Assembly: GCF_020510625.1 (NCBI RefSeq)
Contig: NZ_CP075191.1
Location: 2,912,001-2,976,000, forward strand
From: Ferribacterium limneticum
GTDB taxonomy: Bacteria > Pseudomonadota > Gammaproteobacteria > Burkholderiales > Rhodocyclaceae
Length of the DNA stretch: 64,000 nt
Direction of reading: 5' to 3'
The notes below the pieces were generated by a model. It was given only the letters and a program-made list of their open reading frames with translations. It was not told where the DNA came from and searched no databases. A program made the position numbers and the translations under genes. Positions 32,969 to 43,239 of this stretch are shown one piece after another; position 1 is the first letter of the stretch, and every line of letters begins with the position of its first letter.

Positions 32969-33258
32969 AACTGATCGTCCTCAATGCCGCGCAGGCAGAA
33001 CTTGAGGAGGCACAGGCCTATTACCTGCAACACGCCACACCTGGCATCGCTGCGGCTTTTGTCGCCGACTACGAGAGCAGCGCCCGCCGGCTTCTTCAGT
33101 TTCCCCAAGCCGGCACCGCGGTATCCCAGCGCTTGCGCATATTGCCGATGCGTCATTTTCCATACTCAATCGTTTATCAGGCGACAGCCGAAACCATCAC
33201 GATCCGCGCCATCGCCCACCAGCGCCGCCGGCCCGGGTATTGGGGCGGGCGGCGCTGA
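32965..33258 (+). CDS. RelE/ParE-family toxin
   Basis: A 97-residue basic protein starting MKLIVLNAAQAELEEAQAYY. The C-terminus reads LPMRHFPYSIVYQATAETITIRAIAHQRRRPGYW, the standard ParE/RelE strand region with Arg/His residues. It could be a ribosome-dependent mRNase or a gyrase poison; the sequence does not decide. Its stop is 9 bp from the end of cas7 on the opposite strand, so the module sits tightly between the two halves of the cas operon. Confidence 0.87.
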   Translation: MKLIVLNAAQAELEEAQAYYLQHATPGIAAAFVADYESSARRLLQFPQAGTAVSQRLRILPMRHFPYSIVYQATAETITIRAIAHQRRRPGYWGGRR

Positions 33259-33267
33259 GCGGAAAAA

Positions 33268-34227
33268 TCACACTGGCTTGAGCCGGTCGATCAGCGTTAC
33301 CCCGGCCGGCAATTCGGCTTTATCGATCGTAACTTCGTAATCGCCAAAGCTGCGCGGCACCTCCACGTCGTCCTTGCGCTTGATCTTGATGCGCTCGAAA
33401 AGCGCGTGCGCATGCGCGTTGCCCAGTTCCGAATCGTGCTTGAAGACGTACAGCCCGCGCGTCGCCATTTCGCCGCGCGCGGCTGAACGGTCATGTTCGA
33501 ACATCTGCTCCAGCGCCAGCCAGAGCAATTCCAGGTCGTTCTCACCAAAGCCGGTCTGCTTGGCGAGGAAGGAAGAAACAAAGCCGTGGGCAACGTAGAT
33601 GCCGTAAGGAACGGTGTGCTTACGGCCCATGGTGCGCTCTTTCTCCAAATCCTTTTCATTCGTTACTGCCATACGAGTAATCGAATGTTCAAGGGTCACA
33701 ATCGGGTCAACGGAACGGGCAAACGTCAGCTGAATCGGGCCACGAACCTGTCCAGCTGTTTTCTTCAGCTTGCTTTCGCCACCCTCACCTTCACTTTTGT
33801 CACCGGTAGTCATTACCGCCCCGAAGGTTCGGACGTCATAGAAGTTCCAGCACATCCAGTCACGAGCAACATCTTCATAGTGCCGCGCCGGTTTCGGGTT
33901 CTTTTTCTTGTCTTTCTGCCAGGCCATCCAGGCATCCAGCGCAGCTTTTGTTTTCTCGTCGACTGAGTAAGGGCGCTCAATTTGGTGATTCAGTACGCCT
34001 TTCTCTCGGATAAAAATATCGTGTTTTTCAGTCGGCGTGCCGTCTGGAAACGATTTAACCAACTGCACAAAGTTGCGGACCTTTCGCTTGAGGGAGACAT
34101 CCGTCACCAACCCATGGCCGGATTCGGCATCCAGACGAGGCAGATTGCCGGCATCCGGATCGCCATTGGGGTTGCCGTCGCGGACGTCGAAGACCAGGAC
34201 AAAGTCGTAGCGATTATTCAAGCTCAT
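33268..34227 (-). CDS. cas7: Type I-C Cascade backbone protein Cas7c (Csd2)
   Basis: A 319-residue Cas7/Csd2 protein. It has the N-terminal [21 protein letters not shown] that marks the family, [28 protein letters not shown] and [15 protein letters not shown]. Several copies bind along the crRNA spacer to form the Cascade filament. The start follows a 4-bp ATGA overlap with cas8c, and the gene ends next to the toxin gene on the other strand. Confidence 0.95.
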   Translation of the reverse strand: MSLNNRYDFVLVFDVRDGNPNGDPDAGNLPRLDAESGHGLVTDVSLKRKVRNFVQLVKSFPDGTPTEKHDIFIREKGVLNHQIERPYSVDEKTKAALDAWMAWQKDKKKNPKPARHYEDVARDWMCWNFYDVRTFGAVMTTGDKSEGEGGESKLKKTAGQVRGPIQLTFARSVDPIVTLEHSITRMAVTNEKDLEKERTMGRKHTVPYGIYVAHGFVSSFLAKQTGFGENDLELLWLALEQMFEHDRSAARGEMATRGLYVFKHDSELGNAHAHALFERIKIKRKDDVEVPRSFGDYEVTIDKAELPAGVTLIDRLKPV

Positions 34228-34604
34228 TTGGATTCTCCCTCGGTGGATTCAATTTGGGTAACGACAGATTCAGGCTTGCGGTAATTCCGCTGGTGGTAGT
34301 AGCCGAGAGCAAAGCGGCCTTGGTCTTGTAAAACCAGGTGTTTCGGAAAGTCCTCAAGGCCATCCATGATTTCGCCGATGAGCCGCTCGAAATACTTGGC
34401 CTCGCGCTCATCCAGTTTCGACAGGTGATGATTTTTCAGTCGCAACAAAGTGGCAAACACCGCTGCCGGCGTACTGGATGCCGCCCCGTAGTAGCGATCA
34501 CGAATTGTTGATTTTGGATTGACTGCCTTTTCCTGGACTCTCTCCAACACAGAGAAAAGGCGCCCAAGGCGATAAGCTGGATTGACATTGGCGGGATCGA
34601 GCAT
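34224..34604 (-). CDS. cas11c: Cas11c small subunit from an internal start in cas8c
   Basis: Within the 3' part of cas8c an in-frame ATG at 34604 is preceded by AGGAG with a 9-bp spacer. Initiation here would give a 126-residue helical protein starting [20 protein letters not shown]. Type I-C systems are known to produce Cas11c this way, from internal translation of cas8c, and the size fits. Expression here is inferred from the ribosome binding site. Confidence 0.7.
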   Translation of the reverse strand: MLDPANVNPAYRLGRLFSVLERVQEKAVNPKSTIRDRYYGAASSTPAAVFATLLRLKNHHLSKLDEREAKYFERLIGEIMDGLEDFPKHLVLQDQGRFALGYYHQRNYRKPESVVTQIESTEGESK

Positions 34605-36050
34605 TTCGGAAAACTCCTGAATAAAAGAAAAATCTGAATTTCGTTTTGATCGGTTAAAGCACGCCTTGATGACTGCCGCCCTGAGATAGGAAACCTCCTG
34701 CTCCGCTCGGCAGCGGATAATTGCGGCATTGAGCCAACTGGCCGGATATGCTCCGCCTAATAGGACGGATCGCATGATCTCGCCTGCAAGATTTGGGTTG
34801 ATGTTTTCAGCTTTTCCCCTGACTGCACAGGCCGAAAGCAAACTCGGGGTTTTTTTCCATTCCCGATGGTCCAGAATCGGAAATTCAGGATCATTCGATC
34901 CACGGATAACGCGCAAATCCTGGAACCAAGTACGAATAGCCAGGCCAATTTCGCTTACCGTAGCGGCATGCCAGAAACGGACAGAGAGGCGTGCAGAATT
35001 GGGGGCCAGGCCGAGAACGTAAAACTTGTCTTGCCCTTCGCCACCGTCGAATTGACCGCTTTGCACCGAGCCCAACAAGCTGCGGATACGGTCGGCGCGA
35101 GCGTCGGGATCGTCATCGTCGGGATCGCTAAATACGTCACCAAAGCCCTCTTCAATCGCTAAACCACCCTTTTTCGCCCAAAAAACGGTGGAAGCGTCGC
35201 CCACTTGGAATCGCTGACGGGTCTGGTAGTCAAGCAAATGATTAAGGGCCGTGGTGTAAGCAAAAGCAGCCACCACTCCAATAGGTGCGTTTTCGCCTTG
35301 ACGCTTTGTTTTTCCGTAGGACTCGTAAGCTCTTTCATTAAAAGAAACGATGTCGGCCCCCGAAGTTTTGGCGCCCTTAACCCCCTTGATACTTGAGTGA
35401 ATGCGCTGTATTCCCAGATACTCCCCCGTGACCAAGCAAATTCCTTGGATCGCTTCGGCTCCTTCTTCCGCCTCTGAACCAGCCGACGCAGCAGCAACCG
35501 CTGGCCGTTGGCAAACAAGGTCGCTCTCCGGATAAAGCCGGAAAGTCAGATTGGGATTGGTCTCAAGAATTTCTGGCCAAGCTGGTTCCTTATCCAGCAA
35601 AACTGCACCGCCAGCAGCGTAGAACGCTTCGATGGCCTGAATACCAGCATCGGAGCGCACCGCCTCGGGCAAATCCAGCAGGCGCTGACGAAATGCCGCA
35701 TGCTGTTTATCTAACCGTATCCGGTACTCTTTTTCCTTTCCGTCCCGTTGCTTCTGTTCCAGCTTTTTCTTGTCTGGAAGCGCCAACACATACTCGGCAT
35801 TACCCCAGAATAGATTGGCTTCGATATTGACCGACTTTTTTAGCCCTTTCGGCACCAGATACCGCCTCGCCACCTTCTTCTTACCGCTTGGCTGGCGGGT
35901 ATCAGTTATGCCCAGCGGCTTGCCCTCCGCGCTCAACTCGATGACAAAGGGGATTTCCTTGTCCTCAAAGCCGAAGCGCGGCAGGCGACGCTTAGGATCA
36001 GGATCGTCGGCTTTGCGCTGGTAGTAGTCATATAGAGCTTGCAGAATCAT
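34224..36050 (-). CDS. cas8c: Type I-C Cascade large subunit Cas8c (Csd1)
   Basis: A 608-residue Csd1 protein beginning [19 protein letters not shown]. It includes [19 protein letters not shown], the region [44 protein letters not shown] and a helical C-terminal part. In type I-C it recognises the PAM and recruits Cas3; the C-terminal region is also made separately as Cas11c. ATGA overlaps join it to cas5 and cas7. Base composition in 34.3-35.4 kb is visibly more AT-rich than flanking genes, consistent with horizontal origin of the locus. Confidence 0.95.
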   Translation of the reverse strand: MILQALYDYYQRKADDPDPKRRLPRFGFEDKEIPFVIELSAEGKPLGITDTRQPSGKKKVARRYLVPKGLKKSVNIEANLFWGNAEYVLALPDKKKLEQKQRDGKEKEYRIRLDKQHAAFRQRLLDLPEAVRSDAGIQAIEAFYAAGGAVLLDKEPAWPEILETNPNLTFRLYPESDLVCQRPAVAAASAGSEAEEGAEAIQGICLVTGEYLGIQRIHSSIKGVKGAKTSGADIVSFNERAYESYGKTKRQGENAPIGVVAAFAYTTALNHLLDYQTRQRFQVGDASTVFWAKKGGLAIEEGFGDVFSDPDDDDPDARADRIRSLLGSVQSGQFDGGEGQDKFYVLGLAPNSARLSVRFWHAATVSEIGLAIRTWFQDLRVIRGSNDPEFPILDHREWKKTPSLLSACAVRGKAENINPNLAGEIMRSVLLGGAYPASWLNAAIIRCRAEQEVSYLRAAVIKACFNRSKRNSDFSFIQEFSEMLDPANVNPAYRLGRLFSVLERVQEKAVNPKSTIRDRYYGAASSTPAAVFATLLRLKNHHLSKLDEREAKYFERLIGEIMDGLEDFPKHLVLQDQGRFALGYYHQRNYRKPESVVTQIESTEGESK

Positions 36051-36700
36051 CCCATCACCTGCGCAGAGGAAAGATCAATCACCCCGGACTGTAGTTGGGC
36101 ACGGAAAAACTGCGGCTTTGGGTCGTCTGCCGCAGCAAAGTCCATGTCATAGAGCATCCAGCCAAGATCACGGGTTTCGGCGATGGGTAACTTGGCGCTT
36201 GCCGAGGCATCGGCCAGTTGAAATCGGGCTGAGAACTCGCGGCAACCAAGGTAAGGCTGATTGACGCACTGCCCTTTCTCCGCCCGACGCTGAAACATTT
36301 CGCGATACTTGGTCGGATTTTTCAGCGCATCGTCGCCGACCAGCACAAGATCGGCATGAAGGCGGTAAGCCACATCGCGCAGGAACAGCCCGGCCCGCTG
36401 CTGGCGGTCGTCCTCGACATACAGCGCCAGATTGCCCCGACCGGCATTCATCGCCGTCTGGGCATTACGCACTGAAGCCGTTGCCGAGACTTCGTTGCGT
36501 CGTACGCTAATCCAGCGGATCGGCTCCAATACCTCTATGCGGCGCACCTCCCAGCGAATCGCCGGTTTCCACAAAATGGCCTCGAATATCGAACGCGCTG
36601 CTGATGGCGTAATCACGTCGTAGGAAACCCGCTCGACTTTCATCTCCGGGCGCGTAAAACAGGCGAAGTCGCCTGAGACTTCAAGACAGAAACTACTCAT
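36047..36700 (-). CDS. cas5c: Type I-C pre-crRNA endonuclease Cas5c (Cas5d)
   Basis: A 217-residue Cas5d protein with the signature DFACFTRPEMKVERVSYDVI and TPSAARSIFEAILWKPAIRW. In type I-C, which lacks Cas6, Cas5c cuts within the repeat and stays on the 5' handle. The start at 36700 has GGAGG 4 bp upstream and matches the family; a second ATG at 36748 overlaps the cas3 stop and would add 16 unrelated residues. It overlaps cas8c by ATGA. Confidence 0.94.
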   Translation of the reverse strand: MSSFCLEVSGDFACFTRPEMKVERVSYDVITPSAARSIFEAILWKPAIRWEVRRIEVLEPIRWISVRRNEVSATASVRNAQTAMNAGRGNLALYVEDDRQQRAGLFLRDVAYRLHADLVLVGDDALKNPTKYREMFQRRAEKGQCVNQPYLGCREFSARFQLADASASAKLPIAETRDLGWMLYDMDFAAADDPKPQFFRAQLQSGVIDLSSAQVMG

Positions 36701-36747
36701 CGTTCCTCCATTTCTGAACTGAATTAAGTTTTGCTTGGTGGCGGTCA

Positions 36748-39144
36748 TTACTTGATGAAACTCCCCGGATCGCCTGGCGCGCCGTCTACATTCAGGCCGA
36801 GAATCGGGTGATAAAGCACATCGTTTTTAGGCGACTGGATGTAGATGCCAGGAAAGTCGTCGCCAAGGGGGAGCACATCGCCACTGTTCAGTAAGCGCGC
36901 CAGGTCGTCGGCGTAAACGCTAACGCCATAGCCTTGCAACTCGCGAAGTAACCAGCGTTGCATGCCCTCCTTCTGTAACTTGGCAAGCAGGATGTCGATA
37001 TCTTTATCTTCGCTGTTGCGGTAATAGCGGACGAAAATGGTGGCACCTTCTTTTTCGTCGATAAGCCGGAATTTATTGGCGGCGCTACGGAATTTCACTT
37101 CGCCGTTTCCCTCAAAGCGCAGATCGACGGCAATCTGATGCTTGTCCAGCACGGCATCAGCGTAGAGGCTCTGGAAATACCTGGTGAAGTGTTCGACAGC
37201 CAGCGGATCGGCATCGGGCGGCAACATGCCCCAAAGCTTACGTGTCGCACCTTCGGCCATGCGTAGCAAGCCGGGTGGCGGCAGTTTGGGCGGGACGAAG
37301 ACGTACACTTGCCCTTCTGCCAGCCGCCCCTCGCGGTTGCAACGTCCGGCTGCTTGAGCGATGGAATCCAGCCCAGCGAGAGCACGATAGACAACGGGGA
37401 AGTCGATATCGACCCCGGCTTCAACAAGTTGGGTGGATATGACCCGTATCGGGACAGGCGTTTCGCCTCTCGCTTGGGCTTGTCGCCTCGCGGTCAGTAA
37501 CGCCTTGATCCGTTCGATCACCCAACTGCGATGGCGGGCACACATCAGGCCGGAGAGGTGCCACAGATCTTGGGAATCATCCGTTTCCTGCCGCACGGCT
37601 TGGTATAGATCACGAGCATCGACGCGGCGGCTGACGATGGCGAGCATGGCCTCATGGGTAGCCAGTTGCGGAGCCAGTGCCTGCCAGTCTGGCAATGGTG
37701 TCAGACTTTCGGGGCGATGGACGCGTACCCGGCTCAGGGCTTCGTAAAGCGCCGGTACGTTGTCGATGATTTCGCGGACTTCGCCGGGAGCAAAACTCCG
37801 CAAGCCCCGGGCTTGGTCGAATCCGGTGCGGCTTTCCAACGCTGGTTGGGTGGCCGTGCACAACACAATGCTGACGCCGTAGTCCTGAACCAGCAGGCGC
37901 AGCACGTCGACGACGGGTTGCAGAAAGTCGACTGGCAACAACTGCGCCTCGTCGAGCACGATGACGCTGCCAACTAGGTTGTGGAGCTTGCGGCAGCGCG
38001 AGGTGCGGCTGGCGAAGAGGCTTTCCAGCAATTGCACATTGGTGGTGACGATCAGCGGCGCATCCCAGTTTTCGCAGGCCAGCCGGGAGCGGTGGGTTTC
38101 CTGTTTGGGATCTACTTCAACGCTGCTGTGATGTTCGACGACATTCTCTTCGCCGAAGATGTCGCGAAAGATACCGGCGGTTTGCTCAATGATGCTGGTG
38201 TAGGGAATGGCGTAGATGATGCGTCGTTTTTGCTGATGCCGTGCATGGTTGAGCGCAAACGCCAAACTGGATAGCGTCTTGCCTCCACCGGTCGGCACGG
38301 TAAGGCTGAAGAAGCCCGGCGCCTCGCTTGCCCGGTCGAGACAGCAATGCAAAATATGCCGCCTTTTCCGGTTGACCGCAGAATCCGCCTCGCCGCGCTC
38401 GGCAACATCGCGTTCCATGTTGTCGAGATGCTCGGTCAGCCGCTGTGCCATCTCGTCCAGACTCAGGAAGCCGTTCCGGCCTTCGGATTTGTCATACGCC
38501 ATGAAGCGCTCGGTATCGAGAAAGTCGGCATCAACAAGGCAGGAAAACAACATCCGTACCCAGAGGGCAAAACGGCCGTAGATGTCTGAGCCATCGCGCT
38601 TTTCAACATGAGCCTTGAGGGTGGCCAGATCAGGCAAGGCGTTTTCCGGTTTGAGGATGTTTTTCGGGGTTCCTGTCGCCGTAGCTTCTTCCATCTCTCG
38701 TTTGCTGTCTGCCTTGTGGAAGCGGGTGGTCAACTCGCCTTGCCAGTCGCCCAAGCCAGCGTGATGCCCAGCAATGAGATAGGCCATGACGCGGGCGATA
38801 GCGCCACCAGTTTGCGGGTCGCGCTCCGGCAAATATTCGATTGCCCACAGTGCACCGGCAGCGGAGTGGGTTTTGTCTGCGTCGGCGATTCGCCCTTCGA
38901 TGTGAGCACTGGGATCGCCGCATTGGCGGATATAACGCTGAAACCCCGGACGATGCTTGCCCAGGTCGTGCCAAAGTCCGGCCAGAGCTGCCCACGTTGA
39001 AGATTCAAAGGTGGCGGCGAATCCCCCTGCTCGGCCTGATACCGCAAAGGAGTGGCTGTCGAGCGGATGCGCAATGAGTCGCTCCCCATCCTTCCGGATA
39101 TGCGCGATGAACTCACAGTCGTCGATATCCATTTCGTTACTCAT
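36748..39144 (-). CDS. cas3: CRISPR-associated helicase-nuclease Cas3
   Basis: A ~798-residue Cas3. The N-terminal HD nuclease has LAGLWHDLGKHRPGFQ, THSAAGALWA and LIAGHHAGLGDWQG. The helicase has Walker A in LTVPTGGGKTLSSLAFALNH, the DEAQ box in VIVLDEAQLLPV and motif VI residues in QAAGRCNREGRL. It degrades target DNA recruited by Cascade. The start at 39144 has GGAGG 7 bp upstream and overlaps the end of the WYL regulator gene by 8 bp; ATG 39150 is an alternative. Confidence 0.95.
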   Translation of the reverse strand: MSNEMDIDDCEFIAHIRKDGERLIAHPLDSHSFAVSGRAGGFAATFESSTWAALAGLWHDLGKHRPGFQRYIRQCGDPSAHIEGRIADADKTHSAAGALWAIEYLPERDPQTGGAIARVMAYLIAGHHAGLGDWQGELTTRFHKADSKREMEEATATGTPKNILKPENALPDLATLKAHVEKRDGSDIYGRFALWVRMLFSCLVDADFLDTERFMAYDKSEGRNGFLSLDEMAQRLTEHLDNMERDVAERGEADSAVNRKRRHILHCCLDRASEAPGFFSLTVPTGGGKTLSSLAFALNHARHQQKRRIIYAIPYTSIIEQTAGIFRDIFGEENVVEHHSSVEVDPKQETHRSRLACENWDAPLIVTTNVQLLESLFASRTSRCRKLHNLVGSVIVLDEAQLLPVDFLQPVVDVLRLLVQDYGVSIVLCTATQPALESRTGFDQARGLRSFAPGEVREIIDNVPALYEALSRVRVHRPESLTPLPDWQALAPQLATHEAMLAIVSRRVDARDLYQAVRQETDDSQDLWHLSGLMCARHRSWVIERIKALLTARRQAQARGETPVPIRVISTQLVEAGVDIDFPVVYRALAGLDSIAQAAGRCNREGRLAEGQVYVFVPPKLPPPGLLRMAEGATRKLWGMLPPDADPLAVEHFTRYFQSLYADAVLDKHQIAVDLRFEGNGEVKFRSAANKFRLIDEKEGATIFVRYYRNSEDKDIDILLAKLQKEGMQRWLLRELQGYGVSVYADDLARLLNSGDVLPLGDDFPGIYIQSPKNDVLYHPILGLNVDGAPGDPGSFIK

Positions 39145-40108
39145 CCCCATACCTCCCCACCGCCGCCTTCAACAAGCCCACGACCTTCTCCCGCAACCCC
39201 GCCGGCCCCACCACCGCGCAATCCGGCCCGTATTTCAAAATATCCATGATCAACTCCGGGTCGTTGCTGTACGGCAGGCGTAGTTGGTAGCTGCCGTCAT
39301 CGAGGAAGCTGCCTTGCTGCTCCGGGTGCCAGTGTTCGGCGGCAACCCAGCGGGCGCGTTCGGGAGTAAAAACGAGCGTTGCCCATTGCACCTCGGCGCC
39401 GGCGAAGATGCCGTAGCCGGCGCCGAGTGCAGCGTCTAGCTCGGCTTCCGGGATGTCGCGGACAGCGCCATCAATGGGTTTGACCGTTTTGATGGCATCG
39501 ACCGCAAAGCTGCGCAGTTCGTCGCGCAGGTGGCACCAGGCGTCGAGGTACCAGTTGTCGCGGTAATGGGTGAGGCGTTGCGGCGAGATTTCACGGTCGC
39601 TGCTAACGCCATTGCTGCGTGCGACGTAGCCGATGTTCAGCCTGCGCCTTTCCATAAGGGCGGCGGCAATGTGCTGAAAGTGTTGCGGCGCGTAGTGGCG
39701 GGCGGCGGCGCTCAGGATGCGAACGCGTCGGGCGATGTCGTCGGCCGAGTCGGTGGCGCTTTCGAGCATGCCGAGCAGGCGCTGGCGCAGCGGGCCGATG
39801 TGTTCGGCGAGCAGGCCGCCGGCATCGAAGGCGGCGAGCAGTTGCTGCATGCTGAGCAGGGCGTGAATTTCGCCGGCTGAAAACCAGACGCCGGGGAGTT
39901 CGTAGCGTTCGACGCTGGTGTCGATGCGGTAGGTGCCGGTGTCACGATCACAGATGATGGGTACCTGCATGCGTTCCTTGAGATCGCGCAGGTCGCGGTG
40001 CAGCGTGGCACGTGAGACTTCAAGGCGTTGCTGCAGTTCGGCAAAGCTGACGCTGCGCCGCGAAAGCAGCATGCGTTCAATGATGCCGAAACGCTCAGAT
40101 TGAGTCAT
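39137..40108 (-). CDS. WYL-domain transcriptional regulator at the head of the cas operon
   Basis: A ~323-residue regulator with an N-terminal HTH (MLLSRRSVSFAELQQRLEVS, then RATLHRDLRDLKERMQVP) and a C-terminal WYL domain, here NWYLDAWCHLRDELRSFAVD. A WCX region follows. WYL regulators often stand beside cas and other defence genes and may sense nucleic-acid ligands. The start at 40108 has a GGGAG ribosome binding site; a longer form to 40138 is possible. It overlaps cas3, so it is probably co-transcribed as the first gene of the cas operon. Confidence 0.87.
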   Translation of the reverse strand: MTQSERFGIIERMLLSRRSVSFAELQQRLEVSRATLHRDLRDLKERMQVPIICDRDTGTYRIDTSVERYELPGVWFSAGEIHALLSMQQLLAAFDAGGLLAEHIGPLRQRLLGMLESATDSADDIARRVRILSAAARHYAPQHFQHIAAALMERRRLNIGYVARSNGVSSDREISPQRLTHYRDNWYLDAWCHLRDELRSFAVDAIKTVKPIDGAVRDIPEAELDAALGAGYGIFAGAEVQWATLVFTPERARWVAAEHWHPEQQGSFLDDGSYQLRLPYSNDPELIMDILKYGPDCAVVGPAGLREKVVGLLKAAVGRYGDE

Positions 40109-40177
40109 ATCCAACTCCCAGGAAGTTGACGCCATCATAGCCGCCTGTACTTGGCAAATATGCTTTAAGCACGCCGG

Positions 40178-40258
40178 TCACCACGGAAAGCAAGCGACAA
40201 ACAGGCCGAAAACCAAGGCGAAGAAAACGAGTTGATCCGGATAGTGGCTGGTTTCCAT
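40178..40258 (-). CDS. Possible 26-residue membrane peptide
   Basis: ATG at 40258 with GGAG 7 bp upstream opens a short frame encoding METSHYPDQ followed by a hydrophobic stretch LVFFALVFGLFVACFPW. It would be a single-pass micro-protein. It lies 70 bp upstream of the WYL gene on the same strand. No family recognised; it may be chance. Confidence 0.35.
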   Translation of the reverse strand: METSHYPDQLVFFALVFGLFVACFPW

Positions 40259-40563
40259 GGACTGCTCCGCGAATGTATTGGTGTGACTTTGCCTGGGCAA
40301 AGTCTCAAGGCGTGAGACTTGCAGCGCCAAAACACGAGATTGCTCGTTTTTTATTAAGGGGATGTGATTTGCATAACGAGGAGTGGCACCGATTCTGTTT
40401 GCCATCATGAAAAGTCCCGTTGCCGCCACTGCTCCATAACTGAACACCTGTTGAGCAGTTGATCACGCAATTGCCTGAAGCAGGCCATGGTGCGCTCCAC
40501 ACCACGGCGTCAAGCCTTTGAAAATTAGTCGATTTTCCCGGTCAAGCGTGGATCTGGCATGGC

Positions 40564-40579
40564 TGGCACGTGCCATGCA
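40564..40579 (+). promoter_or_regulatory. Sigma-54 (-24/-12) promoter of the aldehyde dehydrogenase gene
   Basis: TGGCACGTGCCATGCA has GG-N10-GC spacing and a full -24 element, about 100 bp upstream of the aldehyde dehydrogenase start. The matching activator is probably the AcoR-type protein at 48068. Confidence 0.7.
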
Positions 40580-40681
40580 ACTTATGTGGCACGAGTCACG
40601 GCAGATCACACAAGAAGCAACCGAATCTGCCGGCCTTGAGTTACCCGTTCGCAACTTCATTCAAGAACACAGGAGACAAAC

Positions 40682-42202
<1,521 letters not shown>

Positions 42203-42213
42203 GCACCATCTTC

Positions 42214-42269
42214 GGCGCCAACCGGCTGTCGCGCCCATCCCCGGGGCGCGCCGGCGACTGGCTGGCGCC
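42214..42269 (+). repeat. Long imperfect hairpin after the aldehyde dehydrogenase gene
   Basis: GGCGCCA (42214-42220) pairs with TGGCGCC (42263-42269), and inner segments (GTCGCG/CGCGCC..GCGAC) continue the stem imperfectly. It may protect or end the upstream mRNA. Confidence 0.5.
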
Positions 42270-42315
42270 AAGGAGCATCTCCTCCACTGCCCCACATTAT
42301 TGCGGGCAACTCTTC

Positions 42316-42342
42316 GGGGGCGGGCAACCGCCCCCATTTTTT
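42316..42342 (+). terminator. Strong terminator between aldehyde dehydrogenase and DUF779 genes
   Basis: Stem GGGGGCGG / CCGCCCCC with a GCAA loop, followed by A and six T. It ends 27 bp before the DUF779 start codon, so it should limit read-through into that gene. Confidence 0.85.
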
Positions 42343-42368
42343 CAAACACCGTTCTTTAGGAGATTCAC

Positions 42369-42740
42369 ATGGTCGACCGCGTCATCGCCACCCCGGCAAC
42401 GCTCGAGCTGATCGAGCTCCTGAAACAGCAATACGGCCCGGAACTGATGTTCCACCAGTCCGGCGGCTGCTGCGACAACAGCGCTGCCAACTGCTACCTG
42501 CCGACCGACCTGACCATCGGCGCCTACGATGTCCATCTTGGCGATATCGGTGGCGTGCCCTTCTACATCAGCGCCTCGCAGTACGAATACTGGAAGCACA
42601 CGCAACTGATCATCGACGTCATCGATGGCCAGGGCGGCACCTTCTCGCTCGAAGGTTCGACAGGCAAGGCCTTCCACACCCGTTCGCGACTGTTCACCGA
42701 TGCCGAATGGGCCGAGCTGCAGGCGGCCGGCCTCGTTTAA
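42369..42740 (+). CDS. DUF779 domain protein
   Basis: A 123-residue protein of the DUF779 family, with the Cys-rich segment MFHQSGGCCDNSAANCYLP and EYWKHTQLIIDVIDGQGGTF. The cysteines and His could bind a metal. The family is regularly found next to aldehyde dehydrogenase genes, but its function is not known to me. A strong terminator separates it from the upstream dehydrogenase, so it may be expressed at a lower level or by partial read-through; the cytochrome c gene follows after 14 bp. Confidence 0.85.
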   Translation: MVDRVIATPATLELIELLKQQYGPELMFHQSGGCCDNSAANCYLPTDLTIGAYDVHLGDIGGVPFYISASQYEYWKHTQLIIDVIDGQGGTFSLEGSTGKAFHTRSRLFTDAEWAELQAAGLV

Positions 42741-42754
42741 CCAAAGGAAAACCC

Positions 42755-43087
42755 ATGAACCAGCAATTGACCCGTTCCCTGCTGCCTGGCCTTGCCGCGG
42801 CGCTCATCCTCGTTGCCACAACGCAGGCCCAGGCTTCGGAAGCCATCGTCAAGAAAGCCCGCTGCGTTGCCTGCCACGCCGTCGATGCCAAGCGCGTTGG
42901 CCCGGCCTACAAGGAAGTTGCCGCCAAGTACAAGGGCGACACCAAGGCGCCAGCCATGCTCTTCGACAAGGTTCGCCACGGCGGTTCCGGCAACTGGGGG
43001 CAGGTACCGATGATTCCCCATGCGGCCGACAAGATCAGCGACGACGACCTGAAGGCCGCCGTGCAGTGGATTCTGGCGCTGGAATAA
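42755..43087 (+). CDS. Class I cytochrome c (c551/c552 type)
   Basis: A 110-residue periplasmic cytochrome with signal peptide LLPGLAAALILVATTQAQA. It has haem motif CVACHAVDAKRVGPAYKEVA and axial Met in GQVPMIPH, the pattern of cytochrome c551/c552 electron carriers. The start at 42755 (AAGGAAA upstream) begins the signal peptide; an earlier in-frame ATG at 42707 lies in the DUF779 gene. It could carry electrons from the quinoprotein dehydrogenases to terminal reductases. Confidence 0.9.
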   Translation: MNQQLTRSLLPGLAAALILVATTQAQASEAIVKKARCVACHAVDAKRVGPAYKEVAAKYKGDTKAPAMLFDKVRHGGSGNWGQVPMIPHAADKISDDDLKAAVQWILALE

Positions 43088-43179
43088 AAGACTGTCGCGC
43101 CCCGGTTTCGGCGCGGATAAAGGGAGAACAGCAACTCCCCAACAAGAATGGCCTCAGGCCATCTTTATGAAACCAGAGA

Positions 43180-43210
43180 GCGTCCGGCTGGCCGATGCCA
43201 GTCCGGACGC
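43180..43210. terminator. Bidirectional hairpin between convergent genes
   Basis: GCGTCCGG-CTGGC-CGAT-GCCAG-T-CCGGACGC: an 8+5 bp stem with one bulged T. It lies between the cytochrome c gene and the convergent kinase gene. No T-tract is present on either side. A smaller palindrome, ATGGCCTCAGGCCAT, precedes it at 43148-43162. Confidence 0.55.
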
Positions 43211-43239
43211 CCTGCCCGAATCAGTTGCAGAGGCGTCGC

